DNA of 64,000 nt. It comes from Acanthosepion lycidas. Its lineage: Eukaryota > Mollusca > Cephalopoda > Sepiida > Sepiidae. The position numbers and the translations under genes were made by a program. The notes under the pieces were generated by a model. That model was not told where the DNA came from and ran no database searches. It saw only the letters and a list, made by a program, of their open reading frames with translations. The stretch covers positions 59,591,292 to 59,655,291 of the forward strand of contig OZ010611.1 of assembly GCA_963932145.1 (NCBI GenBank), given 5' to 3'. This document shows, piece by piece, positions 1 to 12,075 of the stretch (position 1 is its first letter; each line of letters opens with the position of its first letter).

Positions 1-560
1 GCAAGTGGGCCAATATTACCTCTTTTTTGGAATTTTCTGTATCATGGCTTCCATTCTCCAAGTACTGGCTTGATTTGCAGCAATTTATTTGGTGCAATTT
101 TTCTCCAACATTTCTGCCATTTTTGTTTAATAATCATGTTTATTTGGCTCTTCAGGTCTGTAATGAATTTTAAAGTTCAGATCAATTTCTATATTTTCAA
201 CATGTTTAGCGGCTGCATCAGCTTTGTCATTTCCAATTATTCCAACAGGACTTGGGATCTAACAAGTCACAACATCTATCGACACGGATATTAAATGGAG
301 TTTATTTAGCAACTTGACTATTAATGGGTTAAGTTTTTTGTTTAGTGTTGTTAAAATTGATAGTGAATCAGAAAAGATTATAATTTTTTTATTTTTATTT
401 GCTGAAATAATGCTGAGCACTAGATCTATAACACTGGCTTTAGCCTTGAAGATAGAGGTTTCATTTAGGAACTGTTGGCTGCTTATTTTCTTCTGGATAT
501 TTCTGCAAATCATGTTATATTTCTGTGTTTGGGCCCATCTGTAAATCTTTACATTTTTGC
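1..560 (-). pseudogene. LINE pol remnant, RNase H domain
   Basis: On the minus strand, 513 to 259 encodes an uninterrupted stretch with a DSLSILTTLNKK-type segment, the usual second-strand RNase H motif of LINE polyproteins (S/T-D-S-x-S-x-L). Beyond the stop near 259 the similarity continues with a GIIGNDKADAAAKH-like segment, which matches the terminal (H/N)xxADxxAK motif of these RNase H domains. Several stops and at least one frame change break the reading frame, and the first acidic strand near 545 is shifted. Such domains remove RNA from the cDNA hybrid during LINE retrotransposition. The remnant runs off the window's left edge. Family assignment comes from motif recognition; the exact clade (I or Jockey-like) is not resolved. 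Confidence 0.6.
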
Positions 561-2328
561 ATCTTTTTTGGTATTAAAAAAATATTATGGAAATTCTTTC
601 AAGGACTTACTCACAAATGAATGAAATTATATTTGAACTTTTTTTTTACATCTCTTACCCCCATTTACTTAATTTTAGGAAGTTTTGAGGAATTAAAATT
701 TCAGCCTCTTCATATTTAAATCAACAATTGGTTTTTGTCAAACACAATTTGCCAAAAATCTGTTCTGAATCATAAAATAAAAAAAAATGCAATAAAACTA
801 TGGTATTATTTAATTAGAAATTCTTTTAATTACTTTTATAAATAAGATATATTGAGGACACTAGTGTCTCAAGAAAAACAATTTTTGATTAATAATTAAT
901 TTTTAAAAGAATTGTTTTCTTTTTTTTTTAGATTTTAGAAAAAATTATTAAGTTTTAAATCTTTTAAAAATTTGTATTAATTTCAACCTTTTTAGATGAT
1001 ATTATTAAAAGAAATCGATATTTACTAATCATAAATGAAAAGGCTTAATACAAATCATCAAACACTAATATTTCTAAAAGAATTTTAAAGTTTTTTATTG
1101 TATCTATAAACATGCCGACTTTTGTAAGTACAAGTGACCATATCAGAAAATAAGTGTGATAATTATAGTAAATTTAAAATCAACACTTATAAAATTTGAT
1201 AAAACATTAGGTTACGGTTAATATTTTCCTAAAATTTTAGTATTACTGATACTTAAAAATTAAATGAAAAAGCCACTCATGTCCTTTTCTTCAATTATGT
1301 TTTAAAGATGAAGTCTTTGGGGAAGAACTTTAGATCTGTCAACACAGCTACTATCAGGTTAAAAATACATTTCTGTGATATTTTAAGCTTAAAGTAAATA
1401 TTTGTTTCAGATCAAATTAATTATATTTTAAATCAGCTAATATTACTCAAAGTTTCAGAAAAGTATATTTTATTTTTTGGAGATTCTTTTAATAAAGAGA
1501 ATTACATTGCAATGAAAACTGATAAACAAGGGTGCTAATCAACTATTTTAGCAAAAAAACTCCTTCCAGTCAATTTAAATTAGTTTCTGAAATACAACAA
1601 GGTATTTTGATTATTGGAAATATTCAATTTAATTTATTAGCTTGAAATTAAAACTAAAATAAAAGCTTCAAGATTTTCCATTTTTAAAAATTCATTTTAA
1701 ATCTTAGGTATTGCACTTTTTGTGGAAGTCCCTAGAATAAGTGTATATGGAATAAATATGAAGAGGTCAGTAGTGAGAAAAAATGGAAATTGAACAAAAG
1801 TGAATAGGAAAGAATCAGGCACAATTGTTTATCTTCTAACAATCTGAGTCCATTTTGTGATCAAAGTAATAATTCAAATAAATGCAAATTTGTAAATTAT
1901 TGAAGTCTGCTAAAGTATTGTCAGTGAGAAATGATTAATCTTCATTTGGCTATATTTTCCTTTTTATACAGCTCTCTTGGTCTTAATATTTTTTATGGTA
2001 ATTTGAATAAAATTTTATTTTGATAATTGAAGAGTCACTACCATTTATTCCAAGAAAAGGAGTGGCACTCCCGCATTCCTTGGGGTGATTTACTTTAAAA
2101 AAAAAAGAGAATCGCTGCTTTCCCGAGTTTTTCAAAGTATACAAAATTGACACAAGTATCATTCACACTTTCTTGTAATTCTTCATTTTTATTGCTGTGT
2201 GTCTATGAAAATGTGCGTCTTTTTACGCCGGATATACTGTATTTAAATGTTTTCAAAACTTTTCTCTTAATAAAATATGGATTGTTGGATTTTTTTATGC
2301 GGGAATGCATTATTAATAAGAAAAAGAC
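561..2328. other. AT-rich stretch without recognised genes
   Basis: Long A and T runs and no extended open frame. I see no repeat structure, promoter or RNA gene that I can support. Confidence 0.5.
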
Positions 2329-2729
2329 AAGTTAGGTGTATATGTTGGATTCGTTAAAACATCCAAAATGCTGGGTTCGATCATTTATCAAGTTGACAAT
2401 TTCTTCAGCGGTAGGATAACACTCTGACAAACGTCCGGGTCTCTTTCGAATAACAGCTTCCCTTAGTCTCTGATCCAATCTTTTACAATATTTGACTGTG
2501 TTAACAGGCTGGCCAAGCACACCAATTGCATCCAAAAGTTATACTTGCCATCCATACCTTCACTGATTTCTAAATTTTCAACTAAGAGGATGGATGCTGC
2601 TTGAACATGTAATCAATCATGGATCCTGATTACGATCTTTTTCTTTCTCTCAGACGACATTTATCCCTACTTCACACACATGACTCAGAGATGCAAGGCT
2701 TTCTCCAGTCACCATGTTCTTCGAGAATG

Positions 2730-2734
<5 letters not shown>

Positions 2735-2804
<70 letters not shown>
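2735..2804. repeat. (TA)n microsatellite
   Basis: About 35 uninterrupted TA units. The downstream flank (2805-2935) contains a TTTCGGCCGAAA palindrome and belongs to the microsatellite-linked repeat type seen again near 36.2, 37.4, 39.9 and 62.3 kb. Confidence 0.95.
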
Positions 2805-2806
<2 letters not shown>

Positions 2807-2977
2807 AACAATAAAAATTAAAAAATTAAAATCCTCAGACACACTGGGTTGTAGATTAATATTCTTTCGTTTTTTTATTATTATTCCATTTAGATTCCTC
2901 GACTAGTTTCGGCCGAAATGGCCATCATCGGGAGGAGAAATATTTCTGCTTGCTGCTAGCACTAAACTACAGAAAAT

Positions 2978-2984
2978 CACAACC

Positions 2985-3042
<58 letters not shown>

Positions 3043-3049
3043 GGTTGTG
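2978..3049. repeat. (GT)n(AT)n tract between 9-bp inverted arms
   Basis: A GT run passes into an AT run. It is bounded by CACAACCGT (2978-2986) and its exact reverse complement ACGGTTGTG (3041-3049), so the whole tract can fold as one cruciform. Confidence 0.85.
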
Positions 3050-4024
3050 CAATGATTGGATACGTGAAACAGGCTCCATAGATAAATAACCTTAAATGTT
3101 TTGTTTTGGCTTTTAAAATAAATAGTCAAGTCTAGACAAAACACACATAGCCTGAAGATTGGGTTCAAGTCCAAAACAAACTTTCGTTGCTGGGTGTTGG
3201 TCTCAGTGTCCACTTTCATATTGTATATTTGAATACGCTCTATCCGTGATAGTATATATTATACACACTATGTCTGGTTTTAGTATGTAAGTCAATGCCT
3301 TCACAATAAAATTTCGTATTATTAACCTTTGGTAAAAAAATGTTCTGGATACATTGCAGAAATAAACCATGTGATTTTTCAGCTTATCTATTTTCATCAG
3401 AAATATTTGCACTAAAATAGTTGATACTGTGAGATTGTCTTATGCCACTACAATAGTATCCTTATTGATATTTATTTTTACCATCAAATATATAAACATC
3501 ACTGTAATTATCTGCCTGTCATTAATTCATGGTCAAATTTTACTTCAAATAAATTATTGTAATAAATATAAGATTTTTGACTGAATAAAATCACTCTCCT
3601 TACCAACTGGGTCCAACGATGATGAAGTGGTAAGTCTCTTTACTGTCGAACTTTCTCTACACAATTTCAAATCCAAGAACCATACTTGTTAACACAAAAA
3701 TCAATAGTATTAAATTACAAAGTGAATAGCTTTACTTTCTTTGGTGGTAAATTAAGGAAGCCACAATTATCGCGAGTCAAATAGATAGAGTATTAGTGTT
3801 TTAACTTCTTGAGATCACTAATCGTTAGTTTTGTATGTACTAAAAACGTCTACTTTTTGTGGTTGCATCGTTGATACAGTAGCGGTAGGGTATATAAGAA
3901 ACATGCGACTTTTCAAGAATGAAAAGTACGTTTGTTGGTTCGAATCCAGCCAAAAATGTATTTCATTAAAATTATATGTGTTACTGTTGTGGTATGTCCT
4001 ACGACGAATGTCGGGGTTGCCATT

Positions 4025-4586
4025 TGTAGTGGTTTATCTTACCATTTTGTTGTTTAGGTCCGACGGAATCACCAAATATGTAATGGCTAGTATATTCCTT
4101 GAACGTCGGTGTGTCCAATATGTGTAATATGTGTTACCAATTTGTTTGATGGCTAAGAAAAATGTGATTCAGGACAATGCGTGAACACAATGCAATTTAT
4201 ACTTGACGTAAATAGCACATAGAATAAAATACAAAACTGAACTGAATGATTCCGAAACATACCAATTAGATTTATTAATGTTTGATGTACATGCATGCGA
4301 ACTGAAAAGGTAGGACAGAGTCGTGTCCCTTTGATTTGGTAATAGTTGTACCGGAGTACATATTAAGAAGAAATAATATTGAATTTGTAATTTAGAAGAA
4401 TAAAGTTTGGAATTGTGAGTTCTAAAGTTGGTAAAAGTTCAGGAGTGATTTCAGAGTTCGTGAATGTTGGTAATTATCTTTAACGTCTGGCCAGCAAATG
4501 ACTAAGACGGGAGTTCCTGATAGTTACATCTTGGCACTTGGTAGCAAGGAATGAGAAGTGCAAGAGAGATGAATGGAAAAAAAAAA

Positions 4587-4626
<40 letters not shown>

Positions 4627-4825
4627 CTACTCCTACTCCTACTCCTACTCCTACTCCTACTCCTACTCCTCAAAAAGTTCACACGTGTTCGGTTTATATA
4701 ATGGCCGTGTACGTGGGAGGATCACAGCATATGAGCGGGAAAATAGATTGGTCGCGTGCAGGTGGTTTGATTGGTCGAAACTGACCAATCAGCAAGCTAG
4801 ATTGAAGGTGATTGACCAATGAATA
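4025..4825 (+). repeat. Dispersed 0.8-kb repeat, copy 1
   Basis: This segment matches the reverse complement of 28339-29068 over its full length. The two copies diverge from their flanks at TGTAGTGG on one side and CCAATGAATA on the other. It contains a TATA-like TTTATATAATGG near 4696 and a triplet/hexamer repeat that is much longer here than in copy 2. It has no coding capacity. A solo LTR is possible because it starts with TG, but no matching CA end or target duplication was found. Confidence 0.7.
4589..4671 (+). repeat. (ACT)n then (CTCCTA)n compound microsatellite
   Basis: A run of ACT units is followed by CTCCTA units, inside the 0.8-kb dispersed repeat. The inverted copy near 28.5 kb carries only about four triplets at this position, so the tract expanded after the copies separated. 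Confidence 0.9.
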
Positions 4826-4899
4826 TACTTTTTCTTTGTACGTATTACACCAAGAAACGTAAGATTTAAAATCTCGTAGAATCCGTTAACAACGGATAG

Positions 4900-4975
4900 G
4901 TTTGGTGTAGGTCAGTGGTAGGATTGCCGACAGTGAATATCGGATTCGTGTGTTCAAGTTCAGCAAGAATCCGTT
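4900..4975 (+). repeat. tRNA-like SINE head
   Basis: An A-box-like TGGTGTAGGTCAGTGGTAGG and a B-box-like GTGTTCAAGTTCAGC sit at tRNA spacing. No acceptor stem is evident, so this is a tRNA-derived repeat and not a tRNA gene. Related heads lie at 5990-6062 and 7562-7640. Confidence 0.5.
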
Positions 4976-7900
4976 AACGAATATTTGTCTTCGTGTAAGA
5001 AATAGGTTATTATTTTCGGTTGCAAATTTTTAAATCCGCACGATATTTAATGATTTATAATAATAAATTTAAAATGTCCGCAGATTAAAAGTAAACGTTC
5101 AGTCATCCACCAGGAAGACGGGAACTGACGACATTCGCGCCTGTAGACTGTCCAATGCACGGGATTTCTTGCGCGACTCGATCGCGAACCACTTTGCCGT
5201 TCACAGGTAACTCTACTGACCTTACCGTTGACGCTAAACAAACTTATGCGCCATGAAGCCGCCATTAACGTTCTTAGCAGTTTTTGTCGTAACAATTTTA
5301 ATAATTCTGGAATTAAGTAAAAAGAAATCAATTGTTGAACGACACAAGTGGCGACAATCAATTCTGGATGAGTAAGTGTACAAGTTCTCCTCACGCAGCA
5401 AGCAGTATGAAATGCTGCTAAAAATTCTATTGAATAATCAATACACTTTTAAAACCAATCAACTCAATTTATTTAAAGAACTTAACAGCGGATTCGAACC
5501 TATTACTATAAAATCGAGAACCTACTGCTCTTGCATCGACTTTAGTAAGTCAAAACCGCACGCTGATTTGAACCCGTATAGAAAGAATGACAGTCTGACA
5601 CATTACCAACGAGCCAACAACGGCCGTCAAAATCACTTATCATTTTATGCACTAGAAAGCTACTGATCATTGCAGCGACTAAAATGAAAACTGAATCAAT
5701 CAGTCAGTTGTTGAATGACACGATATAAGTGGCGACAGTCGATGCAACAAGGATGTGTGCCTGGTGAAGTGGTAAGTTGTTTGACAAACATGGTTTCGAT
5801 GCGAGTTCGAGCACTAGAGTAAGAAGTGTTTTTCAGTAATGTGTCAGTAATGCTTTAGCAGAAATGTTTTCAGAAATAAAAGGTATAATTTGTTCGCGGC
5901 GTTGTTCATAATTTCATGTGAACTTTTTCTTGGTATATATTATACAAAAAAATGTAAAATTTAAAAATTCTTAATATCAGACGACTGCTAATCGGTTTGG
6001 TGTAGATCAGTGGTAAAATTGCCGACTGTGATTCTCGGGTGCGTGTGTTCAAATTCAGCGAGTACACGTTTACGGAATTTGTCATCGGATAATTAATGCG
6101 GTAATATTATCGGTTGAAAATCAATAAACCCGCGTCATATTTTATAATAAATTCAGAATGTTTTTAAATTAAAATTAGTAGTCGTTGAGTCACCCACCAC
6201 CAAGACAGTACCTAACTACATTCGAACGTGTAGTCTGTACTATCTGATCCCGAACAACTTCGACATTCACAGGTAACGTCTATTGGCCTTATCGTCAGCG
6301 CTATTCGATCGCGAACCGACTAGCGGGTAACTCTACTGAGCGCTATTCGATCGCGAACCAACTAGCGGGTAACTCTACTGACCTAAGAGTCATAGACACT
6401 AACCAACCCTACATAACACCTGCGCCACGAAGCCGCCACTAACGTTCTTAGCATTTTTTGCTGTAACAATTTTAATAATTCTGGAATTACGTAAAAAAGA
6501 AATAAGTTGTTGAAAGACGCTAGGGGCGGCAATCAATTCTGGACGAATGATAAAATTCGCACGACTTTACAACTAAGCAAATAGCAATCTGAATTTTTCC
6601 GCAAAGATTCTATTAATAATCAATACACTTATGCCATGATAAAACCAATCAATTCCAATATATTTAAAGAACTTAACAGCGGACCTATTAGTATAAAATC
6701 GTAAACGGACTGATCTGGCAACTACTTGCTAAAGTCTAAACCTCTAGCGGATTTGAACCCGTATAGAAAGAATGGTAGCATAACACCTTACCAATGAGCC
6801 AACAATTGCCGTCTAAATAAGTTGTCATTTTATGCACTTGAAACCTATTGATCATTGCAACAACTTAAATGAAAACTAGAATTAGTCAGTTAGTTCTTAA
6901 CCGATGCGATGTAAGTGGCGAAAGTCAATGCGTGACGAATGAGTGCGTGGTAAGGGTTAAGTTGTTTAACAACTCCGGTTTCGATACGAGTTCGAGCACC
7001 GCTATAAGCTGTGTTTTTCAATTATATCCTAGTAATGGCTTACCAGGAATGTTTTCAGAATCAAAAGGTATGATACATTTGCGGAGTTGTTCCGACTTTC
7101 AGGTGGACTTTTTCTTGGAATATATTATATCAAGAAATGTAAGATTTACAAACTCCTAAAATGAGGTAATTATTAGTCGGTTTGGCGTAGCTTAGCAATA
7201 AGATCCGGACTGCCAATTGCTGTATAAGTTTCAAATTATTCGAAACACGATTTGTTTCTAAATTTACGAAATCCTGATTGCTTATATGTGCACGTATAAG
7301 CAATCAAGAGCTGTACTTCTTTGGTGAAGTGGAAAGTTCTTTGGTAACCACGGTTTCGATGCGAGTTCGAGCAGTATAATAAGCTGTATATTTTTCAGTT
7401 ATAAGTCAGTAATGTCTTACCAGGTATATTTTCAGAAATAAGCGGTATGATTTGAGCTCAGAATAATTTGTTTGCAAAGTTGTTCCGAATTTCACGTGAA
7501 CTTTTTCTTGGAATATATTATACTAAGAAACGTAAGATTTATAACCTCATAACATCAGCTAGTAATTAGTCGGTTTGGTGTGGGGTAGTGATAAGATTGC
7601 CTACCGTAATTTTAGGATTCGTGTGTTCAAGTTCAGCAAGAATCCATTAACGAATATTTATCTCCACGCAGGAAATGCGTTAATGTTTTATTTGTGGAAA
7701 ATAAATTCAGGATGTTTTTAGATTGAAACTGAACATTAAAAAAATGAAGAGAGTCCCTGGCTCCATCCGAACTTGAAATCTGCGCCGTGCATAGGAATTC
7801 TTGCGCTATTCGATCCCGATCACTTTGCAGTTATACAGGTAATTCTGCTGACGTTGCCGCTAAGCAAATCTCCATACCGTCTGCGCCACTACAGTTCTTA

Positions 7901-8079
7901 GCATTTGTTGACATAACAATTTTAATAATTCTAAAATTAAGTAAAAAGTCAGCCAGTTGTTGATCGAGACAATACTAGGAGCGACAATCAATTCTGGACG
8001 AATGATAATGTTCTCACGCCATTACAACTTAGCAGCTAGCTGTCTGAAATTTTACGCAAAGATTTTATTAAATAACTAA

Positions 8080-8489
8080 CAGTAGAGCCCGGCGTTGCCC
8101 GGAGATGTAACAGTAAGAGATAGATCAAGTATCGACCATCATAAAGAATGAAAAATAAAATTGACAAAGATTATTGTTTAAGGTTGACGGACACGCCTGC
8201 CTTAATTAGTTTTTTGTTTTGTTTTGTGTTTTTATTGCTTTTTTATGAATTGGTCAAACCCAAACTCATACAAAAACACTGTTTTCAATCGTTATGAGTC
8301 TACCGATTGAATAGAATTTTTCAATTTTATTATAAACAATTGTCTTGTAAATGGAATTTTTAAAGCATTCTGAATGTAAAAATAAAGAAAAAAGTGTGCA
8401 AGACAATAAGAAACACTACCTGCCAAAAAAGTGAAGTTTTGTTGAAATCGGTTGAAAAATGTAGGAAATCCGATCCCATATATAAACGA

Positions 8490-8520
<31 letters not shown>

Positions 8521-8788
8521 ACCTGGGTTTTAATTTAAGTATAACTCGATATGAGTTGTCTCCCTTACATTCTCGCGATGCCTCTTAATCGTGTTTTCAA
8601 ATTGATTTCGGGCAAAAACAGTTGTGTTTTTCCAATTTTTGGTGCTGTCAGAACTACCGCAAAGTAATTTTACGTAGTCCTGTGAAGTGTTGTTGAAATC
8701 GGTTGAAAAATGTAGGAAATCCGATCCAATATATAAACGTACAGACACACACACACACACACACACAACCTGGGTTTTATAATAGGTA
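8080..8788 (+). mobile_element. 0.7-kb dispersed element, copy 1
   Basis: It begins CAGTAGAGCCCGGCGTTGCC and ends with GGGTTTTATAATA. It holds two related modules, each with GGATC(G)-type AATCCGATCC next to a TGTAGG and a (CA)n tract (8489-8516 and 8743-8767). Similar copies lie at 54112-54809 (minus) and 55571-56228 (plus). It interrupts the third ~1.1-kb composite unit, whose sequence resumes at about 8789. No protein is encoded. Its class is unknown to me. Confidence 0.65.
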
Positions 8789-9285
8789 TTATCATTACAC
8801 TTATGTCCCATGATAAACCCGATAAATTGTAATAATTTATTTAAAGAAATTAACAACGGATTCGAACCTATTAATATAAAAATGTAAACCTACTGCTCAT
8901 GCACCAACTTACTAAAGTCAAAACCTTCAGTAGAGTTGAACTCGTATAGAAAGAATAGTAGTCCGACACCTTACCAATGAACCACGAATAACCATCTAAA
9001 CAGGATTTGTCATTTTTTGCACTAGAAATCTACTGGTCATTGCAACATCTTAAATGAAAACTTGACTATGGATTTGAACTTGCACCGCAATTCATTACCA
9101 AATAATTTCCAGGCCCAGGAACTAAAAAAGTTGTTATATTTACTGATTAATAATAATTTATTATTATTTTCAATACTTTAGTAAATTAGTTAATTCAAAA
9201 TCACACCGAAATATTGGTAGTCCAAATATTTACTATTTAAAAAAACCTCGGTTGTTCTCGGAAAACATTTTACAAACTTACTGAT

Positions 9286-10653
9286 CAGTGGCGTAGCTAG
9301 AGTAAACGTTACCCGGGGCGGTCGGCTCAAATGTCACCCCAATGACCCCGATTCACCCTATGCTGAATGGTTAGCTGTAGCTAAATTTTCATACATGCTC
9401 TACCTCTACTTTACTCTACTGACCGGTATGTTACTGTTTACATGTATGATCCAAGACAAAATCCAATACCACAAAATAATCAGTTCAAATCAAAAGATTT
9501 TTAAAATGCAACTGTTCACTTTCAGAACAACTAAATACAAAACACGGCAATACACAAAAGAATGACATTCGATACTATGGTCTTAGAATGAATGTTTTCT
9601 TGTTTTCATTGTGGCAAACTGGTCAATGACATCGTCAAAATCTGTTTGTCTTGTAAGCTCGTTTTCAATGGACAGCACAGCCAAATCCGACAGTCTCGAC
9701 TGGCTTATGGTTGACGTAATTTTCTGTTCCTAATTTTCCGGTGTCCAATTTTCCGTTGCATCATTTTCTGGGTACCATTTAAATATCAATGATGTTTGAA
9801 AGTATTTTTCTTGACAAAAATGTTCTATTTGATTTTTAAGCATTTTTCGGAACATTGTAAATCAACTGCATTCTTTTAAAGGTTACCTCGAGAATTTATG
9901 CAAAGTTTATTTTTTTGTTTTTCTTTATACAAGTAAAATAAATTTACATGGTATTTTGATGTTAATATGATTTTAGTTTTAGTGATAATTTAAAAACAAT
10001 AAATATTTATCATTGCCAATAATTGAAAAATTAAGTTAAAAATTTAAAAGAATCGTTTTTGGAATCGGAAAATAGGCACAAATTTTTCCGATACCGTTTC
10101 CGATACCCCCAAAAGTTCCAATTTTTCCGATTCTCGATTCCGATTCCGATTAATCGTCCCAACACTAGTAGATATATTCAAAAGTATATCGCTCACTCGA
10201 TGGAAAATTGTATCTCAGCGAATTGATACACAGGCAAGACTGAAATTGTTGCACTTTTGGCTTCGTATTTCGCTTTGTTGTTATTAATGATGCAGAGTTA
10301 AAACACCATATCATCCGATAGAATGTTACAACAATGTCTCTTGTTAGTAACCAAGATTGTAGCAACTGAAACACATGAAAGCTGAAAACATTGCTATTTT
10401 TCCTACTCACAAATTTCCTGACAATTTATTAGAAAATTTCTGACGGGGGGACAAAACTGGGGGGGGTCATAAATTATTTCTGGGGGGTCATATGCCTGCC
10501 TGCGAAACCCTGTGTCTCCACCACTGTTTTCAGACTATTTTTGACACCTTAGCCTGGTTGAAAAATTTGTTGAGGGTGACATTGTGTCACCCCCTCCTGT
10601 GCTGGCACCCGTGGCGGTCCACCCCCTCGCCTCCCCCCTTAGCTACGCCACTG
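9286..10653 (+). mobile_element. Non-autonomous hAT element, copy 1
   Basis: It starts CAGTGGCGTAGCTAG and ends with the inverted TAGCTACGCCACTG. The body matches the reverse complement of 37563-38926 nearly base for base. The terminal CAGTGGCG and the 8-bp duplication around the other copy fit the hAT superfamily. No transposase domain is encoded. The flanks here (TTACTGAT and ATCTTACC) are not a clean 8-bp duplication. An internal TAGTGTTGGGACGATTAATC (complement, about 10170) resembles another hAT-type terminus, so the element may be nested. Confidence 0.75.
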
Positions 10654-11109
10654 ATCTTACCACCTAACTTATGTGTTAAGAAAGGGAACACTGAGATATG
10701 AAATAGTTTTGAAATCTATCGGGGTCACTTAATGTAAAAAGAAAAGAGTTTAATTAAAAGGCAGTTAGGTAATGTTAATGTTGTCCGATGGTAATTAATG
10801 GACATGAAAAAAAAAGTCTCATTAGAAACATTTACATCTAACATTCAGCTTTGTTTATGCCGCCGCGTGCTTTACAAGTGTAACAAAGACAGTACATCAA
10901 ATTTAGAGAAATCTTAGTAGAATCTTTAACTACTGTATTTGCCAATTTATGACATGCAATGTTTACATGTTTAATTGTTTACTTTAAAGTTTATTCATAT
11001 TGAATTTAGAAAAGCTTTAGTAGGAAGACTACCACTGGTTTTACGCCGTGTAAGACGCATGATTTATCAAAAAATCAGACATTAAGAAATAAGCCTTATA
11101 GAAAATATT
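10654..11109. other. AT-rich stretch, nothing recognised
   Basis: No open frame, repeat or RNA feature that I can support. Confidence 0.4.
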
Positions 11110-11517
11110 ACAGAGATATAAGAGACCCGGATATAAGAGAAACCCGGATATAAGAGATATTTTATCTGGGCCCCAAATTAGAGCCATACTTACCTAAACA
11201 AAATAGACCAAACCCGGATATAAGAGAAACCCGGATATAAGAGCCTTCTTATCCGGTCCCGACAACTCTATTTAAAAAAAAAAAAAAAAAATGTCAAAAA
11301 TCAGGGAATCATCCAATTCAAATAAAATGTTCAATACTGATTCATTAATAAATAAATTGTATACTGAAATGGTCATTCTACAGTGTAACCCGGATATAAG
11401 AGAGATTTTCTCTCGTCCCAAATTAGAGCCATACTTACCTAAACAAAATAGACCAAAACAGGATATAAGAGACTTCTTCTCCGGTCCCGACAACTCTCTT
11501 ATATCCGGGTTACACTG
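11110..11517 (+). mobile_element. pogo/Tigger-like MITE cluster
   Basis: The clearest copy, 11381-11517 (137 bp), has ends CAGTGTAACCCGGATATAAG and its inverse CTTATATCCGGGTTACACTG and is flanked by TA on both sides, as expected for the Tc1/mariner-pogo group. A degraded copy occupies 11110-11272 with several CCGGATATAAGAGA repeats. About 100 bp of non-MITE sequence (11281-11380) lies between them, and the same block precedes the copy at 63826. Confidence 0.75.
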
Positions 11518-12075
11518 TATGTTGTATTTACAGTCGTGTGATATAAAGTATTGAGCAGGACATTGTGTTTCTTCTGCTGCTATTGATCGATTAAATCAAA
11601 TTGGAATTGTTATAGGATTTTTTCATAAAGTAAAAACCCTACGAAAAAAAGGGGTATCGTAGTAGAAACAAATGTTTGAGGTAACGTTTAAGACCAAAGC
11701 ACACGACAAAGACAGACGACAGGAGCCGAGTTTAAAAAAAGAGAAATACTTTAAATTTATTGAATAGACAAAATGAAAGAATTTAGACAAATTAAGCGTT
11801 TTGTGTGTCAATAATGGCCAATAACATGTATATACAAATAGAAAACATATAATGCAAATAAAAGTATATTGTGCAACAAAATGCCCATTTTACATATTAA
11901 GCATATTAAGTTATATACCTTTTACAATAAAGGATATACTAAAAACAAAATCTGCTGTTTTACAATAAAACTATAAAATATGCTGCATGATGTCCCCAGA
12001 AAGTCAAACGACATTAAAACAAATATAGAAAAAGGGAATAGTACTTCTTTGAACGCTTTTCAATAAGTAGGTACA

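Larger units (their letters stand above)
4826..9064. repeat. Tandem ~1.1-kb composite units with tRNA-like segments
   Basis: Ordered landmarks recur: a TATATTATA block (5935, 7120, 7513), a tRNA-like segment with an A-box-like TGGTGTAG...AGTGGTA and a B-box-like GTGTTCAAGTTC (4905, 5995, 7566), a CGATCGCGAACC block (5180, 6307, degenerate at 7810), an AACAATTTTAATAATTCT block (5292, 6464, 7916), and two minus-oriented tRNA-like segments with GGATTCGAACCTATTA (5490, 8858) and TTGAACCCGTATAGAAAG (5569, 6749). A further plus-oriented one carries GCGAGTTCGAGCAC (5803, 6987, 7359). Units start near 4826, 5925 and 7501, with a partial unit at 7109-7500. The third unit is split by an insertion at 8080-8788. 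The tRNA-like parts suggest that Pol III-type SINEs were captured in the unit. Confidence 0.65.

Noticed and set aside
2332..2535. 67-residue minus-strand open frame
   Set aside because: Composition is plausible, but I recognise no motif, and nothing around it supports a gene or a transposase.
4538..4822. Open frames with poly-Tyr/Ser or poly-Thr/Pro
   Set aside because: They are translations of the triplet/hexamer microsatellite.
4900..9000. tRNA-like segments as functional tRNA genes
   Set aside because: A and B boxes are recognisable, but no complete cloverleaf with a closed acceptor stem is evident, and the segments lie in tandem repeats.
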